A DNA stretch of 54,355 bases from Pseudomonas sp. PIC25 (GTDB taxonomy: Bacteria; Pseudomonadota; Gammaproteobacteria; Pseudomonadales; Pseudomonadaceae), in the NCBI RefSeq assembly GCF_002286785.1, contig NZ_MUJY01000066.1:1-54355 (forward strand), in the 5' to 3' direction. Below the pieces are notes generated by a model that saw only the letters and a list, made by a program, of their open reading frames with translations, was not told where the DNA came from and did no database searches. This document shows, piece by piece, positions 17,698-28,156 of the stretch. A program made the position numbers and the translations under genes. Numbering within the stretch: the first letter of the stretch is position 1; each line of letters starts with the position of its first letter.

Positions 17698-19146
17698 TCA
17701 GGTTTGGGCCGGTTCCGCGGCGGTCATTGGCTGCGGCGGCCGCGCGAAGGCCAGGCTGATGGCCATCAGCGGCATGATCAGGTTGAAGAAGCAGTAAGGC
17801 AGGTAGGTCAGCGTGGCCACGCCGAGGGTGGCGGCCATGTAGGCGCCGCAGGTGTTCCAGGGCACCAGCACCGAAGTCAGGGTGCCGCCGTCTTCCAGGG
17901 CGCGGGACAGGACGGTGGGTTTCAGGCCGCGGCTCTCGTACTCGGCGCGGTACATACGGCCGGGCAGGACCAGGGCGATGTACTGGTCGGCGGTGATCAC
18001 GTTGGTGCCGATGGTGGTGACGATGGTGCTGGCGATCAGGCTGCTGGTGCGCTTGGCCAGGTGGATGGTGCTGTTGAGCAGTCGCTGCAGCAGACCGAGT
18101 TTTTCCAGCACGCCGCCGAAGCTCATGGCGCAGATGATCAGCCAGACGGTATTGAGCATGCTTCCCATGCCGCCCTTGGATAGCAGGCCGTCCAGTTCGG
18201 CGTTGCCGCTGTCCGACTGGTAGCCGGCGAACAGGGCGTTCCACACGGTTTTCAGCGGGGCGAGCGCGCCGGCTTGCGGGTCGGCCAAGCGGCCCATCAC
18301 CTCGGGCTGGAAGACCACGGCGAAGACCGCGCCGACCAGGGCGCCGAGGAACACGGCGGGGAAGGCCGCCCACTGGCGCATGGCGAGGAACAGCAGGAAG
18401 GCCACCGGCAGCAGCAGGTGCCAGCCAAGGCTGAACTGGCCCTCCAAGGCGCTCAGCACGGCTTGGATGCGGGTGGTGTCGTGGCTGTCGCTGGCCTGTT
18501 GGCCGAGCACGAAGAAGATCACAAGGCTGATCAGCAGGGCCGGTACCGTGGTGTGTGACATGTAGCGGATGTGCTGGAACAGATCGGCACCGGCCGCCGC
18601 CGGGGCGAGGTTGGTGGTGTCCGACAGCGGCGACAGCTTGTCGCCGAAGTAGGCGCCGGAAATGATCGCCCCGGCGGTGATCGCTGGGTCCAGGCCGAGT
18701 CCCGAGGCCACGCCCATCAGGCCGATGCCGAGGGTGCCGGCGACCGTCCAGGAGCTGCCGATGGACAGTGCGACCAAGGCGCAGATCAGGCAGCTGGTGA
18801 CGTAGAAGTATTCCGCCGAGATCAGCTTGAGGCCGTACCAGATCATGGTTGGCACGGTGCCGGCGAGAATCCAGGTGCCGATCAGCGCTCCCACCGACAG
18901 CAGGATCAGGTTGGCTTTCATCGCCATGTGGATGCCGGCGAGGATGCCTTCCTCAATCTGTGCCCAGCGCTGGCCATTCTTCAGGCCCACCAGGCCGGCG
19001 ACGAAGGCCGCAGCCATCAGGGCGATCTGGTTGGGGCCGGACGAGGAGCCGTCGCCGAACAGGTAGACGGACAGGCCGAGCAATGTCACCAGGACGGCGA
19101 TCGGCAACAGGGCGTCGAGTAGGGAAGGGGAGCGGGGAACGGTCAT
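17698..19146 (-). CDS. nhaC: Sodium/proton antiporter NhaC family
   Basis: A 482-residue membrane protein. The segments SIGSSWTVAGTLGIGLMG, ISGAYFGDKLSPLSDTTNLAPAAAG, GTNVITADQYIALVLPGRMY and LVPWNTCGAYMAATLGV are characteristic of NhaC-type Na+/H+ antiporters. It lies 71 bp downstream of valS, with a strong terminator between, so either it has its own promoter inside this short gap or it depends on read-through. The Shine-Dalgarno before the ATG is weak. The substrate could instead be an organic acid or amino acid with Na+, as in malate/lactate members of the family. Confidence 0.85.
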   Translation of the reverse strand: MTVPRSPSLLDALLPIAVLVTLLGLSVYLFGDGSSSGPNQIALMAAAFVAGLVGLKNGQRWAQIEEGILAGIHMAMKANLILLSVGALIGTWILAGTVPTMIWYGLKLISAEYFYVTSCLICALVALSIGSSWTVAGTLGIGLMGVASGLGLDPAITAGAIISGAYFGDKLSPLSDTTNLAPAAAGADLFQHIRYMSHTTVPALLISLVIFFVLGQQASDSHDTTRIQAVLSALEGQFSLGWHLLLPVAFLLFLAMRQWAAFPAVFLGALVGAVFAVVFQPEVMGRLADPQAGALAPLKTVWNALFAGYQSDSGNAELDGLLSKGGMGSMLNTVWLIICAMSFGGVLEKLGLLQRLLNSTIHLAKRTSSLIASTIVTTIGTNVITADQYIALVLPGRMYRAEYESRGLKPTVLSRALEDGGTLTSVLVPWNTCGAYMAATLGVATLTYLPYCFFNLIMPLMAISLAFARPPQPMTAAEPAQT

Positions 19147-19160
19147 GGCGGGTTACCGAT

Positions 19161-19200
19161 AAAACGACGGGGCCCGCGCCGTATCGGCCGCGGGCCCCGT
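19161..19200 (-). terminator. Rho-independent terminator of valS
   Basis: ACGGGGCCCGCG and its exact complement (19167-19178 with 19189-19200) form a 12-bp stem; read leftward the tail is CGTTTTA. It lies directly past the valS stop and upstream of the nhaC start. Confidence 0.85.
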
Positions 19201-19217
19201 GAGGTTACTGCAGGAAA

Positions 19218-22052
19218 TTACAGACTGGCGATACGCTCGCGCTGTTCGTTGAGCTTGCCCAGGGCCAGTTCGGCTTCGGCCAGCTTGGCGCGTTCCTTGG
19301 CGATTACTTCGGCCGGTGCCTTGTCGACAAAGCTGGCATTGGACAGCTTGCCGCCGACCCGCTGCACTTCGCCGCCGAGGCGCTGGATTTCCTTGTCCAG
19401 GCGTGCCAGTTCGGCGTCCTTGTCGATCAGGCCGGCCATCGGTACCAGCACTCCCATCTCGCCGACCAGCGCGGTGGCGGCCAGCGGGGCCTCTTCGCCG
19501 GCTTCCAGGACGCGCACGCTTTCCAGCTTGGCCAGCTTCTTCAGCAGCGGCTCGTTTTCGGCCAGACGGCGGCGGTCTTCGGCGCTGGCGTTGTTCAGCA
19601 CCACGTCGATGCGCTTGGCCATGGAGATGTTCATCTCGCCGCGAATCTGCCGCACGCCGAGCATGAAGGCCTTGACCCAGGCGATGTCGCCCTCGGCGGC
19701 CGCATCGATGCGCGCCTCGTTGGCCACCGGCCAGGGCTGCAGCATGATAGTTTCGCCCTGCTTGCCGGCCTGGGCCCTGATCCGCTGCCAGATCTCTTCG
19801 GTGATGAAGGGCATGAACGGATGCGCCAGGCGCAACGCCACTTCCAGCACGCGGATCAGCGTGCGGCGGGTACCGCGCTGGCGCTCGACGGAGGCCTGCT
19901 CGTCCCACAGCACCGGCTTGACCAGCTCCAGGTACCAGGCGCAGTACTCGTCCCAAATGAACTCATAGAGTGCCTGGGCGGCCAGGTCGAAGCGGAAGGC
20001 TTCGAGATGGCGGGTGACATCGGCTTCGGTGCGTTGCAGCGCGGAGATGATCCAGCGGTCCACCGAGGACAGTTCCACGGGTTCGTCGTTGACGCCGCAG
20101 TCCTTGCCGTCAGTGTTTTCCAGCACGAAGTTGGTGGCGTTCCACAACTTGTTGCAGAAGTTGCGATAGCCCTCGACGCGGCCCATGTCGAACTTGATGT
20201 CGCGGCCAGTGGAGGCCAGCGAGCAGAAGGTGAAGCGCAGGGCGTCGGTACCGTAGCTGGCAATCCCCTCGGGGAATTCGGCGCGGGTCTGCTTGGCGAT
20301 CTTTTCCGCCAGCTTCGGCTGCATCATGCCGCTGGTGCGCTTGGCCAGCAAAGTATCGAGATCGACGCCGTCGACAATATCCAGCGGGTCGAGCACGTTG
20401 CCCTTGGACTTGGACATCTTCTGGCCCTGGCCGTCGCGCACCAGGCCGTGGACATAGACGGTCTTGAACGGAATCTGCCCGGTCAGGTGAGTGGACAGCA
20501 TGATCATCCGGGCGACCCAGAAGAAGATGATGTCGAAGCCGGTGACCAGCACGTCGGTGGGGTGGAACGTTTTGAGGAAGTCGGTCTGCTCCGGCCAGCC
20601 GAGAGTGGAGAAGGTCCACAGGCCCGAGCTGAACCAGGTGTCCAGCACGTCTTCGTCCTGGCGCAGGTCGATGTCGTTGGTCAGGTTGTACTTGGTGCGG
20701 ACTTCCGCTTCGTCGCGACCGACATAGACGTTGCCGGCTTCGTCGTACCAGGCCGGGATGCGGTGACCCCACCAGAGCTGGCGGCTGATGCACCAGTCCT
20801 GGATGTCGCGCATCCAGCTGAAATACATGTTCTCGTACTGCTTCGGCACGAACTGGATTTCGCCGCTTTCCACCACGGCGATGGCCTTCTCGGCCAGCGG
20901 TTTGGTGGCGACGTACCACTGGTCGGTCAGCCAGGGCTCGATGACGGTGCCCGAACGGTCGCCGCGCGGCACCTTCAGGGCGTGGTCGTCGACCTTCTCC
21001 AGCAGGCCCATGCCGTCGAAGTCCGCCACGATGGCCTTGCGCGCCTCGAAGCGGTCCATGTGGGCGTAGCTGTCCGGCAGGGTCGGATCGACCCGGTCGT
21101 TGACACTGCCGTCGAGGTTGAACACCTGGGCGGTTTCCAGCACTGCGGCGTTCTTGTCGAAGATGTTGATCAGCGGCAGGTTGTGGCGCTTGCCGACTTC
21201 GTAGTCGTTGAAGTCGTGGGCCGGGGTGATCTTCACGCAGCCGGTGCCGAACTCGCGGTCGACGTATTCGTCGGCGACGATGGGGATCAGGCGGTTGACC
21301 AGCGGCAGCATGACGTGGCGGCCGATCAGGTCCTTGTAGCGCTCGTCCTCCGGGTGCACCGCGACGGCGGCGTCACCGAGCATGGTCTCCGGGCGGGTGG
21401 TGGCGACCACCAGGTAGCCCAGGCCTTCGGCCGTCCTGGCGCCGTCCGCCAGCGGGTAGCGCAGGTGCCAGAGGTTGCCCTTCTCGTCATGGTTTTCCAC
21501 TTCCAGGTCGGAAATGGCGGTATGGAACTTGGTGTCCCAGTTGACCAGGCGTTTGCCGCGGTAGATCAGGCCGTCTTCGAACAGGCGGACGAAGGCTTCC
21601 TTGACCGCCTCGGACAGGCCCGCGTCCATGGTGAAGCGCTCGCGCGACCAGTCCACCGAGGAGCCCAGGCGACGAATCTGGCGAGTGATGGTGCCGCCGG
21701 ACTCTTCCTTCCATTGCCAGACCTTCTCCAGGAACTTTTCTCGTCCGAGGTCGTGACGACTGACGCCCTGGGCGGCGAGCTGGCGCTCCACCACCATCTG
21801 CGTGGCGATGCCAGCGTGGTCGGTACCCGGCTGCCATAGGGTGTTGCGGCCTTGCATGCGGCGCCAGCGGATCAGCGCGTCCATGATGGCGTTGTTGAAA
21901 CCATGGCCCATGTGCAGGCTGCCGGTGACGTTCGGCGGCGGGATCATGATGGTGTAGGGCTCGCCGGAACCTTGCGGGGCGAAGTAGTTCTTGGACTCCC
22001 AGGTCTGGTACCAGGAAGTCTCGATGGCATGCGGCTGGTAGGTCTTGTCCAT
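19218..22052 (-). CDS. valS: Valyl-tRNA synthetase
   Basis: A 944-residue class I aminoacyl-tRNA synthetase. The N-terminus has [15 protein letters not shown], containing the HIGH-type motif HMGH. The editing (CP1) domain carries the motif with [10 protein letters not shown]. The KMSKS motif occurs in [14 protein letters not shown]. Then come an anticodon-binding helical domain and a C-terminal coiled coil ([17 protein letters not shown] to [11 protein letters not shown]) that grips the tRNA. It charges tRNA-Val and clears mis-activated threonine. It is the last gene of the leftward pepA-holC-(unknown)-valS group; a 116-bp gap separates it from the unknown gene. Confidence 0.98.
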   Translation of the reverse strand: MDKTYQPHAIETSWYQTWESKNYFAPQGSGEPYTIMIPPPNVTGSLHMGHGFNNAIMDALIRWRRMQGRNTLWQPGTDHAGIATQMVVERQLAAQGVSRHDLGREKFLEKVWQWKEESGGTITRQIRRLGSSVDWSRERFTMDAGLSEAVKEAFVRLFEDGLIYRGKRLVNWDTKFHTAISDLEVENHDEKGNLWHLRYPLADGARTAEGLGYLVVATTRPETMLGDAAVAVHPEDERYKDLIGRHVMLPLVNRLIPIVADEYVDREFGTGCVKITPAHDFNDYEVGKRHNLPLINIFDKNAAVLETAQVFNLDGSVNDRVDPTLPDSYAHMDRFEARKAIVADFDGMGLLEKVDDHALKVPRGDRSGTVIEPWLTDQWYVATKPLAEKAIAVVESGEIQFVPKQYENMYFSWMRDIQDWCISRQLWWGHRIPAWYDEAGNVYVGRDEAEVRTKYNLTNDIDLRQDEDVLDTWFSSGLWTFSTLGWPEQTDFLKTFHPTDVLVTGFDIIFFWVARMIMLSTHLTGQIPFKTVYVHGLVRDGQGQKMSKSKGNVLDPLDIVDGVDLDTLLAKRTSGMMQPKLAEKIAKQTRAEFPEGIASYGTDALRFTFCSLASTGRDIKFDMGRVEGYRNFCNKLWNATNFVLENTDGKDCGVNDEPVELSSVDRWIISALQRTEADVTRHLEAFRFDLAAQALYEFIWDEYCAWYLELVKPVLWDEQASVERQRGTRRTLIRVLEVALRLAHPFMPFITEEIWQRIRAQAGKQGETIMLQPWPVANEARIDAAAEGDIAWVKAFMLGVRQIRGEMNISMAKRIDVVLNNASAEDRRRLAENEPLLKKLAKLESVRVLEAGEEAPLAATALVGEMGVLVPMAGLIDKDAELARLDKEIQRLGGEVQRVGGKLSNASFVDKAPAEVIAKERAKLAEAELALGKLNEQRERIASL

Positions 22053-22168
22053 GCGGCGGGACCCTTAAGACGGCTGATCACGGAAAACCGGGGAGTATAG
22101 CGGGGTTGGCCAGCGGCAAGCCACTGGCGGCGGGCGGTAAGCCGAACGTGCGGGAGATGCGTCGCCGC

Positions 22169-22588
22169 TCAGCGTTTGCGTTGGGCCAGCAAACGATCCA
22201 GGCGGGCGTCCAGGCGGCGCTTGAGTTCGGCTTCGATCTGCGGCACGAAATCATCGATCACGTCCTGCAGGATCAACTGCGCGGAAGCGCGCAGTTCCGT
22301 GTCCAGGCGCGCCAGTTCGGCGGCGACACTGTGCTGGAGGGCTGCCGCGACAGGCGCCGCGGGGCGAGGTGTGACGGCGGGGGGCGGTGCAGGCGCCGGG
22401 GCTGCCGCGCGTGGGGTGGTATCGGCCGGGGCCGGGGCCACTACGTCGGAGAGCAGGGGAATCTGCGCCGGATCGACGGACTCGGTCAGCAGCGGCGGTT
22501 CCAGTGTGTCGTCGCCCAGCAGATCGCGGATCGATTCGAGATCGTCCAGCAACTGCTTGGGTTTTTGCGGTGGGGTATGGCTGTCCAT
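22169..22588 (-). CDS. Pro/Ala-rich protein of unknown function between holC and valS
   Basis: A 139-residue protein starting MDSHTPPQKPKQLLDDLESI. An acidic N-terminal third (about 1-50) leads into a Pro/Ala-rich linker (about 50-80) and a C-terminal helix rich in charged residues and Leu (LARLDTELRASAQLILQDVID to RRLDARLDRLLAQRKR) likely to form a coiled coil. I know of no function; the pseudomonad genomes I remember have a hypothetical gene here. Its ATG lies seven bases past the holC stop, so it is almost certainly co-transcribed and perhaps translationally coupled. A role with the replisome clamp loader is possible but only suggested by position. The frame is open further upstream, but that part overlaps holC. 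Confidence 0.75.
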   Translation of the reverse strand: MDSHTPPQKPKQLLDDLESIRDLLGDDTLEPPLLTESVDPAQIPLLSDVVAPAPADTTPRAAAPAPAPPPAVTPRPAAPVAAALQHSVAAELARLDTELRASAQLILQDVIDDFVPQIEAELKRRLDARLDRLLAQRKR

Positions 22589-22595
22589 CGAACGT

Positions 22596-23024
22596 TCACA
22601 GGCGGGGCAGGCGGTGGTCCTGCAAAGGATAGCCGTGCTCCCGGTAGAAACGGAAACTCTCTCTTGCCGCCTGACGGATGGCCGGCTCTTCGACCACCAG
22701 TTCGGCGACCCGGGCGAAGCGGCTGAAAAAGGCGGGCACACCGGCTCCCAGGTTGATCAGCAGGTCCTGGTGAGTGCCTGGCGCTTCGCCGAGCCCTAAG
22801 GCCACCGGCGCCTCTTCATCCTCCTCGGCCAGGCTGTGCGGCAGGAAGGCTTCGCCCTTGAAGCGCCACATTTCCGCGTCAAGGCGGTTGCGCTGGGCGT
22901 CGTCCTGGCAGTGGACGTAGATGCGATGCCCCAGGCGCCAGGCTTTTTCCGCCAGTTTGCAGGCGAAGGCCAGACGTGCCTCGGGATCGGCGCTGGGCAG
23001 GATGTAGAAGTCGACTTTGGTCAT
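22596..23024 (-). CDS. holC: DNA polymerase III chi subunit
   Basis: A 142-residue protein with the HolC layout: TKVDFYILPSAD at the N-terminus, ACKLAEKAWRLGHRIYVHCQDDAQ, then the motif with WRFKGEAFLPHSL and LLINLGAGVPAFFSRFARVAELV. Chi binds single-strand-binding protein and, through psi, the clamp-loader complex. The gene order pepA-holC-valS is the common gammaproteobacterial arrangement, here with one extra small gene before valS. A 49-bp gap with a strong GC hairpin separates it from pepA. Confidence 0.93.
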   Translation of the reverse strand: MTKVDFYILPSADPEARLAFACKLAEKAWRLGHRIYVHCQDDAQRNRLDAEMWRFKGEAFLPHSLAEEDEEAPVALGLGEAPGTHQDLLINLGAGVPAFFSRFARVAELVVEEPAIRQAARESFRFYREHGYPLQDHRLPRL

Positions 23025-23042
23025 GGGAACTCGACGGCGGGT

Positions 23043-23066
23043 CGCGGGGAGCCGGGGCTCCCCGCG
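23043..23066 (-). terminator. 10-bp GC hairpin between pepA and holC
   Basis: CGCGGGGAGC/GCTCCCCGCG with a CGGG loop sits between the pepA stop and the holC start. No T tract follows leftward, so it is more likely an intercistronic stabiliser or weak attenuator than a full terminator. Confidence 0.4.
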
Positions 23067-23073
23067 TTGCGCC

Positions 23074-24612
<1,539 letters not shown>

Positions 24613-24704
24613 CTATTTTTTCGGTGTCCGCCTGTCGGCGGGTCGGCCTAAAGCGGCTAGTTTGAGCGTAGCTGTGCGAGCCTGACAACCCTGGAGTGGC
24701 TGGT

Positions 24705-25826
24705 TTGATTGTCTTCCGTTATCTGTCCCGTGAGTTGCTGATCACCTTGAGCGCGGTGAGTGCCGTGCTGCTGGTGATCATCATGAGTGGCCGTTTCATC
24801 AAATACCTGGCTCAGGCCGCTCAGGGCCTGCTCGACCCGGGCGTGTTGTTCCTGATCATGGGGTTCCGCCTGCCGGGCTTTCTTCAATTGATCCTGCCGT
24901 TGGGGCTGTTCCTTGGCATCCTGCTGGCATACGGCCGGCTCTATCTGGACAGCGAAATGACTGTGCTGTCGGCCACTGGCATGAGCCAGAGCCGGCTGAT
25001 GGCCTATACCCTGGCCCCGACCGCGCTGGTCGCGCTGCTGGTGGCCTGGTTGAGCATGGGCCTGGCCCCGCAGGGGGTGGCGGAGGTGGCGCGCATCCTC
25101 AACGAGCAGGACGCGCTGACCGAATTCGATACCCTGGTACCCGGTCGTTTCCAGACCATGAAGAACGGCACCCGTGTGACTTATACCCGCGAGTTGTCGG
25201 AAGACCGTGGCGAGCTTGCCGGCATCTTCATTTCGGAGAAGCGCCTGTCCCGGCAAGGCGACAAGGAGCGCGGCATCACCGTGCTGGTGGCCGAATCCGG
25301 GCGACAGGAAATCCAGCCGGACGGCAGCCGCTACCTGATCCTGGAAAACGGTTACCGCTACGATGGCAACCCGGGCGAAGCGGACTATCGGGCGATCCAG
25401 TACGACACCTATGGTGTGCTGCTGCCGAAGCCGGAAGTCAGTGCCGAAATCAGCGAGCGTGAGGCGATCCCGACCCGTGAGTTGTTCGGCAGCGACAAGC
25501 CGCGTTACCAGGCCGAGCTGCAATGGCGCCTGTCGATCCCGTTGCTGGCTTTCGTGGTGGCGCTGATGGCGGTGCCGCTGTCCAAGGTCAATCCGCGTCA
25601 GGGGCGCTTCCTCAAACTGCTGCCTGCAATCCTGCTGTATATGGCTTACCTGTCGCTGCTGATCGCCGCCCGGGGCGCACTGGATAAAGGAAGGATTCCC
25701 ATGCAGCTCGGGCTCTGGTGGGTGCATGGGCTGTTCCTGGCCATCGGCTTGCTGCTGCTCTACTGGGAACCCTTGCGGCTGAAGCTGGCCGCCCGTCGTA
25801 CCGTGCGGGAGGTGGCCCATGGCTAA
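24705..25826 (+). CDS. lptF: LPS export ABC transporter permease LptF
   Basis: A 373-residue inner-membrane permease with three N-terminal and three C-terminal membrane segments flanking a periplasmic beta-jellyroll domain (about residues 125-265). Together with LptG and the ATPase LptB it pulls LPS from the inner membrane toward LptC-LptA-LptD. I chose the TTG start at 24705: it gives MIVFRYLSRELL, matching the family N-terminus, and GGAG lies eight bases upstream. The in-frame GTG at 24696 would sit on that ribosome site and lacks one of its own. Its stop overlaps the lptG start. Confidence 0.95.
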   Translation: MIVFRYLSRELLITLSAVSAVLLVIIMSGRFIKYLAQAAQGLLDPGVLFLIMGFRLPGFLQLILPLGLFLGILLAYGRLYLDSEMTVLSATGMSQSRLMAYTLAPTALVALLVAWLSMGLAPQGVAEVARILNEQDALTEFDTLVPGRFQTMKNGTRVTYTRELSEDRGELAGIFISEKRLSRQGDKERGITVLVAESGRQEIQPDGSRYLILENGYRYDGNPGEADYRAIQYDTYGVLLPKPEVSAEISEREAIPTRELFGSDKPRYQAELQWRLSIPLLAFVVALMAVPLSKVNPRQGRFLKLLPAILLYMAYLSLLIAARGALDKGRIPMQLGLWWVHGLFLAIGLLLLYWEPLRLKLAARRTVREVAHG

Positions 25827-26880
25827 GTTGGATCGCTATATCGGCACCAGTGTGTTCTTCGCGATCCTCAGCGTGCTGGGGATCATCGTTGGCTTGGCCC
25901 TGTTGTTCTCCTTTATCGACGAGCTGGGCGATGTCGAAGGCGGCTACGGTTTGTCCGAAGCTTTCTACTACGTCCTGCTGACCACTCCGCGGCGTATCTA
26001 CGAGATGCTGCCCATGGCTGCGCTGATCGGCTGTCTGATTGGTCTCGGTAGCCTTGCCAGCAGCAGCGAGCTGACCATCATGCGCGCGGCGGGCGTGTCG
26101 ATCGGACGGATCGTCTGGGCGGTAATGAAGCCGATGCTCGTGCTGATGCTGGTGGGCATCCTGATCGGCGAGTACGTGGCGCCCTGGAGCGAAAACCTGG
26201 CGCAGGCCAATCGAGCCATGGCGCAGGGCGGTGGCGATGCGCAGAGCGCCAAGCGCGGCCTCTGGCATCGTCAGGGTGACGAGTTCGTCCACATCAACGC
26301 CGTGCAGCCGAATGGCGTGCTTTATGGTGTGACCCGTTATCGCTTCGATGATCAGCGCCATCTGGTGGAGTCCAGCTTTGCCCGGCGTGCGCTGTACCAG
26401 GGCGATCACTGGATGCTGGAGGATGTGGCAACGACCCGCTTCCATGAGCGCAGTACTGAAGTCAGCCAGGCCTCGACCCTGCGCTGGGATGTCGAGCTGA
26501 GCCCGCAATTCCTCGGCACCGTGGTGCTGGCGCCGGATGCGCTGTCGATGACCGGATTGTGGCGCTATATCCAGTACCTGGCAGACCAGGGGCTCAACAA
26601 TGGCAACTACTGGCTGGCGTTCTGGAACAAGGTGTTGCAGCCACTGGTGACGGCGGCGCTGGTGCTGATGGCCATCTCGTTCATCTTCGGCCCGCTGCGC
26701 TCCGTGACGCTGGGGCAGAGGGTGTTCACCGGCGTGCTGGTGGGCTTCGTGTTCCGCATTGCCCAGGACCTGCTGGGGCCGTCCAGTCTGGTGTTCGGCT
26801 TTTCGCCGCTGCTGGCAGTGGTGTTGCCGGCCGGTATCTGTGGTTTGGCCGGTTTCTGGCTGCTGAGACGAGCCGGCTGA
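25819..26880 (+). CDS. lptG: LPS export ABC transporter permease LptG
   Basis: A 353-residue partner of LptF with the same six-segment plus periplasmic jellyroll layout (KLDRYIGTSVFFAILSVLGII at the N-terminus; SFIFGPLRSVTLGQRVFTGVLVGFVF region near the C-terminus). The ATG at 25819 lies inside lptF with an 8-base overlap, a sign of translational coupling for a 1:1 complex. The gene ends before a weak GC hairpin that precedes the convergent RDD gene. Confidence 0.96.
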   Translation: MAKLDRYIGTSVFFAILSVLGIIVGLALLFSFIDELGDVEGGYGLSEAFYYVLLTTPRRIYEMLPMAALIGCLIGLGSLASSSELTIMRAAGVSIGRIVWAVMKPMLVLMLVGILIGEYVAPWSENLAQANRAMAQGGGDAQSAKRGLWHRQGDEFVHINAVQPNGVLYGVTRYRFDDQRHLVESSFARRALYQGDHWMLEDVATTRFHERSTEVSQASTLRWDVELSPQFLGTVVLAPDALSMTGLWRYIQYLADQGLNNGNYWLAFWNKVLQPLVTAALVLMAISFIFGPLRSVTLGQRVFTGVLVGFVFRIAQDLLGPSSLVFGFSPLLAVVLPAGICGLAGFWLLRRAG

Positions 26881-26882
26881 TC

Positions 26883-26906
26883 GAGGGGCGGCCAGCCCCT
26901 CTCTCC
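26883..26906. terminator. Weak hairpin after lptG
   Basis: GAGGGGC (26883-26889) and GCCCCTC (26895-26901) form a 7-bp stem with a five-base loop and a TCTCC tail, in the gap between the convergent lptG and RDD genes. The T content is low, so termination is uncertain. Confidence 0.45.
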
Positions 26907-26918
26907 ACGTTCTCGCCG

Positions 26919-27413
26919 TTATTTCTTGTGGATGTTCTTGGGCAGTTGCACGACTTTGCTCTCGGAGTAGATGTCGTGCCAGCTACGCTTCTGCTTGTCC
27001 CAAAGAATCCAGAGGAATCCCAGGCCTGCGCACAGCCAGGAAATGATGGCGATCAGGAAGCGCAGCAATGCTTGCCAGAGGTCGATCGCTGTACCGTCGG
27101 CATTCTGTACGCGTAACCCCCACACCTGCATGCCCAGGGTCTGGCCATTGTGCGTCCAGAATTTGGCGAAGAAGCCGAACAGGCCGAGCAGTAACAGGCT
27201 GGAAAGAAGTGGGTCGCCATCCAGGGCGCCGGATTCGGAAAGCGCCCGGAGTTTGGCTTCGCCGTAGATGCCCATCTGCACCAGCTTGTAGGCGAAGGTG
27301 ATCACCAGTAGCAGGGCCACGCAGAGCAGGAAGTCATAGAACATCGCCGCCAGTCGGCGGATAAGACCTGCGGTTGGGAAGTCGCCCTGTGGGTGAAGCG
27401 TGTGTTTCGGCAT
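26919..27413 (-). CDS. RDD family membrane protein
   Basis: A 164-residue inner-membrane protein with the RDD signature spread over three hydrophobic segments: LIRRLAAMFYDFLLCVALLL near the start, FWTHNGQTLGMQVWGLRVQN in the middle and QKRSWHDIYSESKVV near the end. Family members are proposed transporters or ion-stress proteins; no substrate can be given. It lies downstream of the cold-shock gene but a strong terminator intervenes, so it is probably transcribed separately. Confidence 0.85.
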   Translation of the reverse strand: MPKHTLHPQGDFPTAGLIRRLAAMFYDFLLCVALLLVITFAYKLVQMGIYGEAKLRALSESGALDGDPLLSSLLLLGLFGFFAKFWTHNGQTLGMQVWGLRVQNADGTAIDLWQALLRFLIAIISWLCAGLGFLWILWDKQKRSWHDIYSESKVVQLPKNIHKK

Positions 27414-27463
27414 CGTGGGGCTCGCAGCGAAGGAAAGCCGCCATTTTACGGAATGACGGGCAT

Positions 27464-27497
27464 AAAAAAGCCCCTGATGTTGCCATCAGGGGCTTTT
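27464..27497 (-). terminator. Rho-independent terminator of the cold-shock gene (bidirectional form)
   Basis: GCCCCTGATG (27470-27479) and CATCAGGGGC (27484-27493) form a perfect 10-bp stem, with six T leftward and four T rightward. It lies past the stop of the csp gene. Confidence 0.93.
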
Positions 27498-27510
27498 GGC
27501 GACGCGGCGA

Positions 27511-27723
27511 TTAGCCCAGGATCTGGACCTTGTCAGCCTGCATGCCTTTCTGGCCTTGTACGGCTTCGAAGCTGACTTTCTGGCCTTCTTTCAGGCTCTT
27601 GAAGCCATTGCCTTCGATGGCGCGGAAGTGCACGAACAGATCCGGACCGCTCTCGGGGGTAATGAAGCCAAAGCCCTTCTCGTCGTTGAACCACTTGACG
27701 GTGCCGGTTTGACGATTCGACAT
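27511..27723 (-). CDS. CspA-family cold-shock protein
   Basis: A 70-residue single cold-shock domain. The RNA-binding motifs are RNP1 KGFGFITP and RNP2 DLFVHF, preceded by [10 protein letters not shown]. It is a cytoplasmic RNA chaperone. A candidate promoter lies about 160 bases upstream, so the mRNA has a long 5' leader, as is usual for cold-shock genes, with a hairpin CCTCTA/TAGAGG close to the start. Pseudomonads carry several csp paralogues and I cannot tell which one this is. Not every member is cold-induced. Confidence 0.95.
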   Translation of the reverse strand: MSNRQTGTVKWFNDEKGFGFITPESGPDLFVHFRAIEGNGFKSLKEGQKVSFEAVQGQKGMQADKVQILG

Positions 27724-28056
27724 ATCTTAATTCCTTGGAACTGGAGTTGATGGCAGCCTCTATGACAATAGAGGACTGGAACTGGTTGCAGAGAGTAAGA
27801 GAAGTCGAGCGGGATGTAGCGGATCTGTAGGATCTACTGCACCAGGTCACGATTCAACAGCGACCCATGCAAACACAGTGCGCACACTCTACGCTAACTT
27901 TCAGGCAAATGCCAACCCCCAGGAAGGTGCCTTTTTCATGGCTGCGAAAGTCCCGGGTCAGGGCTGCGGAAAACGCCATGTCGGCAGATGAGGCGGATCG
28001 AAGAAGACTTGGAACGGAGGGCGCCGTCGAGAACGGCTGGGGGGAGATTTTTCTTA
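27724..28056 (-). promoter_or_regulatory. Cold-shock gene leader and spacer to tRNA-Leu
   Basis: No protein gene is supported here. About 155 bases nearest the csp start form its predicted long leader, containing a 6-bp hairpin CCTCTA/TAGAGG (about 27761-27778). Beyond the promoter, the remaining bases up to the tRNA 3' end hold nothing I recognise. The T-run just past the tRNA 3' end, read leftward, is short. Confidence 0.5.
27886..27915 (-). promoter_or_regulatory. Candidate sigma-70 promoter of the cold-shock gene
   Basis: Read leftward, TTGGCA (27910-27915) matches the -35 consensus in five of six bases and is 18 bases from TAGAGT (27886-27891). Transcription would start near 27879, about 155 bases before the csp ATG. 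Confidence 0.5.
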
Positions 28057-28143
28057 TGGTGCCTCGGGAGAGACTCGAACTCTCACTCTGTCGCCAGAAA
28101 CGGATTTTGAATCCGCCGCGTCTACCGATTCCGCCACCGAGGC
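28057..28143 (-). tRNA. tRNA-Leu (anticodon CAA)
   Basis: The 87-base gene reads GCCTCGGTGGCGGAATCGG at its 5' end and ends with the acceptor complement CCGAGGC, then A-CCA encoded in the DNA. The anticodon arm loop is TTCAAAA, giving CAA for UUG codons. The long variable arm marks a class II tRNA. The TTCGAGTC T-loop is present. Confidence 0.97.
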
Positions 28144-28156
28144 ATAATGGCGGCGC

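Noticed and set aside
19821-21839. 672-codon open frame antisense to valS
   Set aside because: Long antisense frames are common in GC-rich DNA; composition is skewed to Val/Gly/Gln/His and no motif is present, while valS is complete on the other strand.
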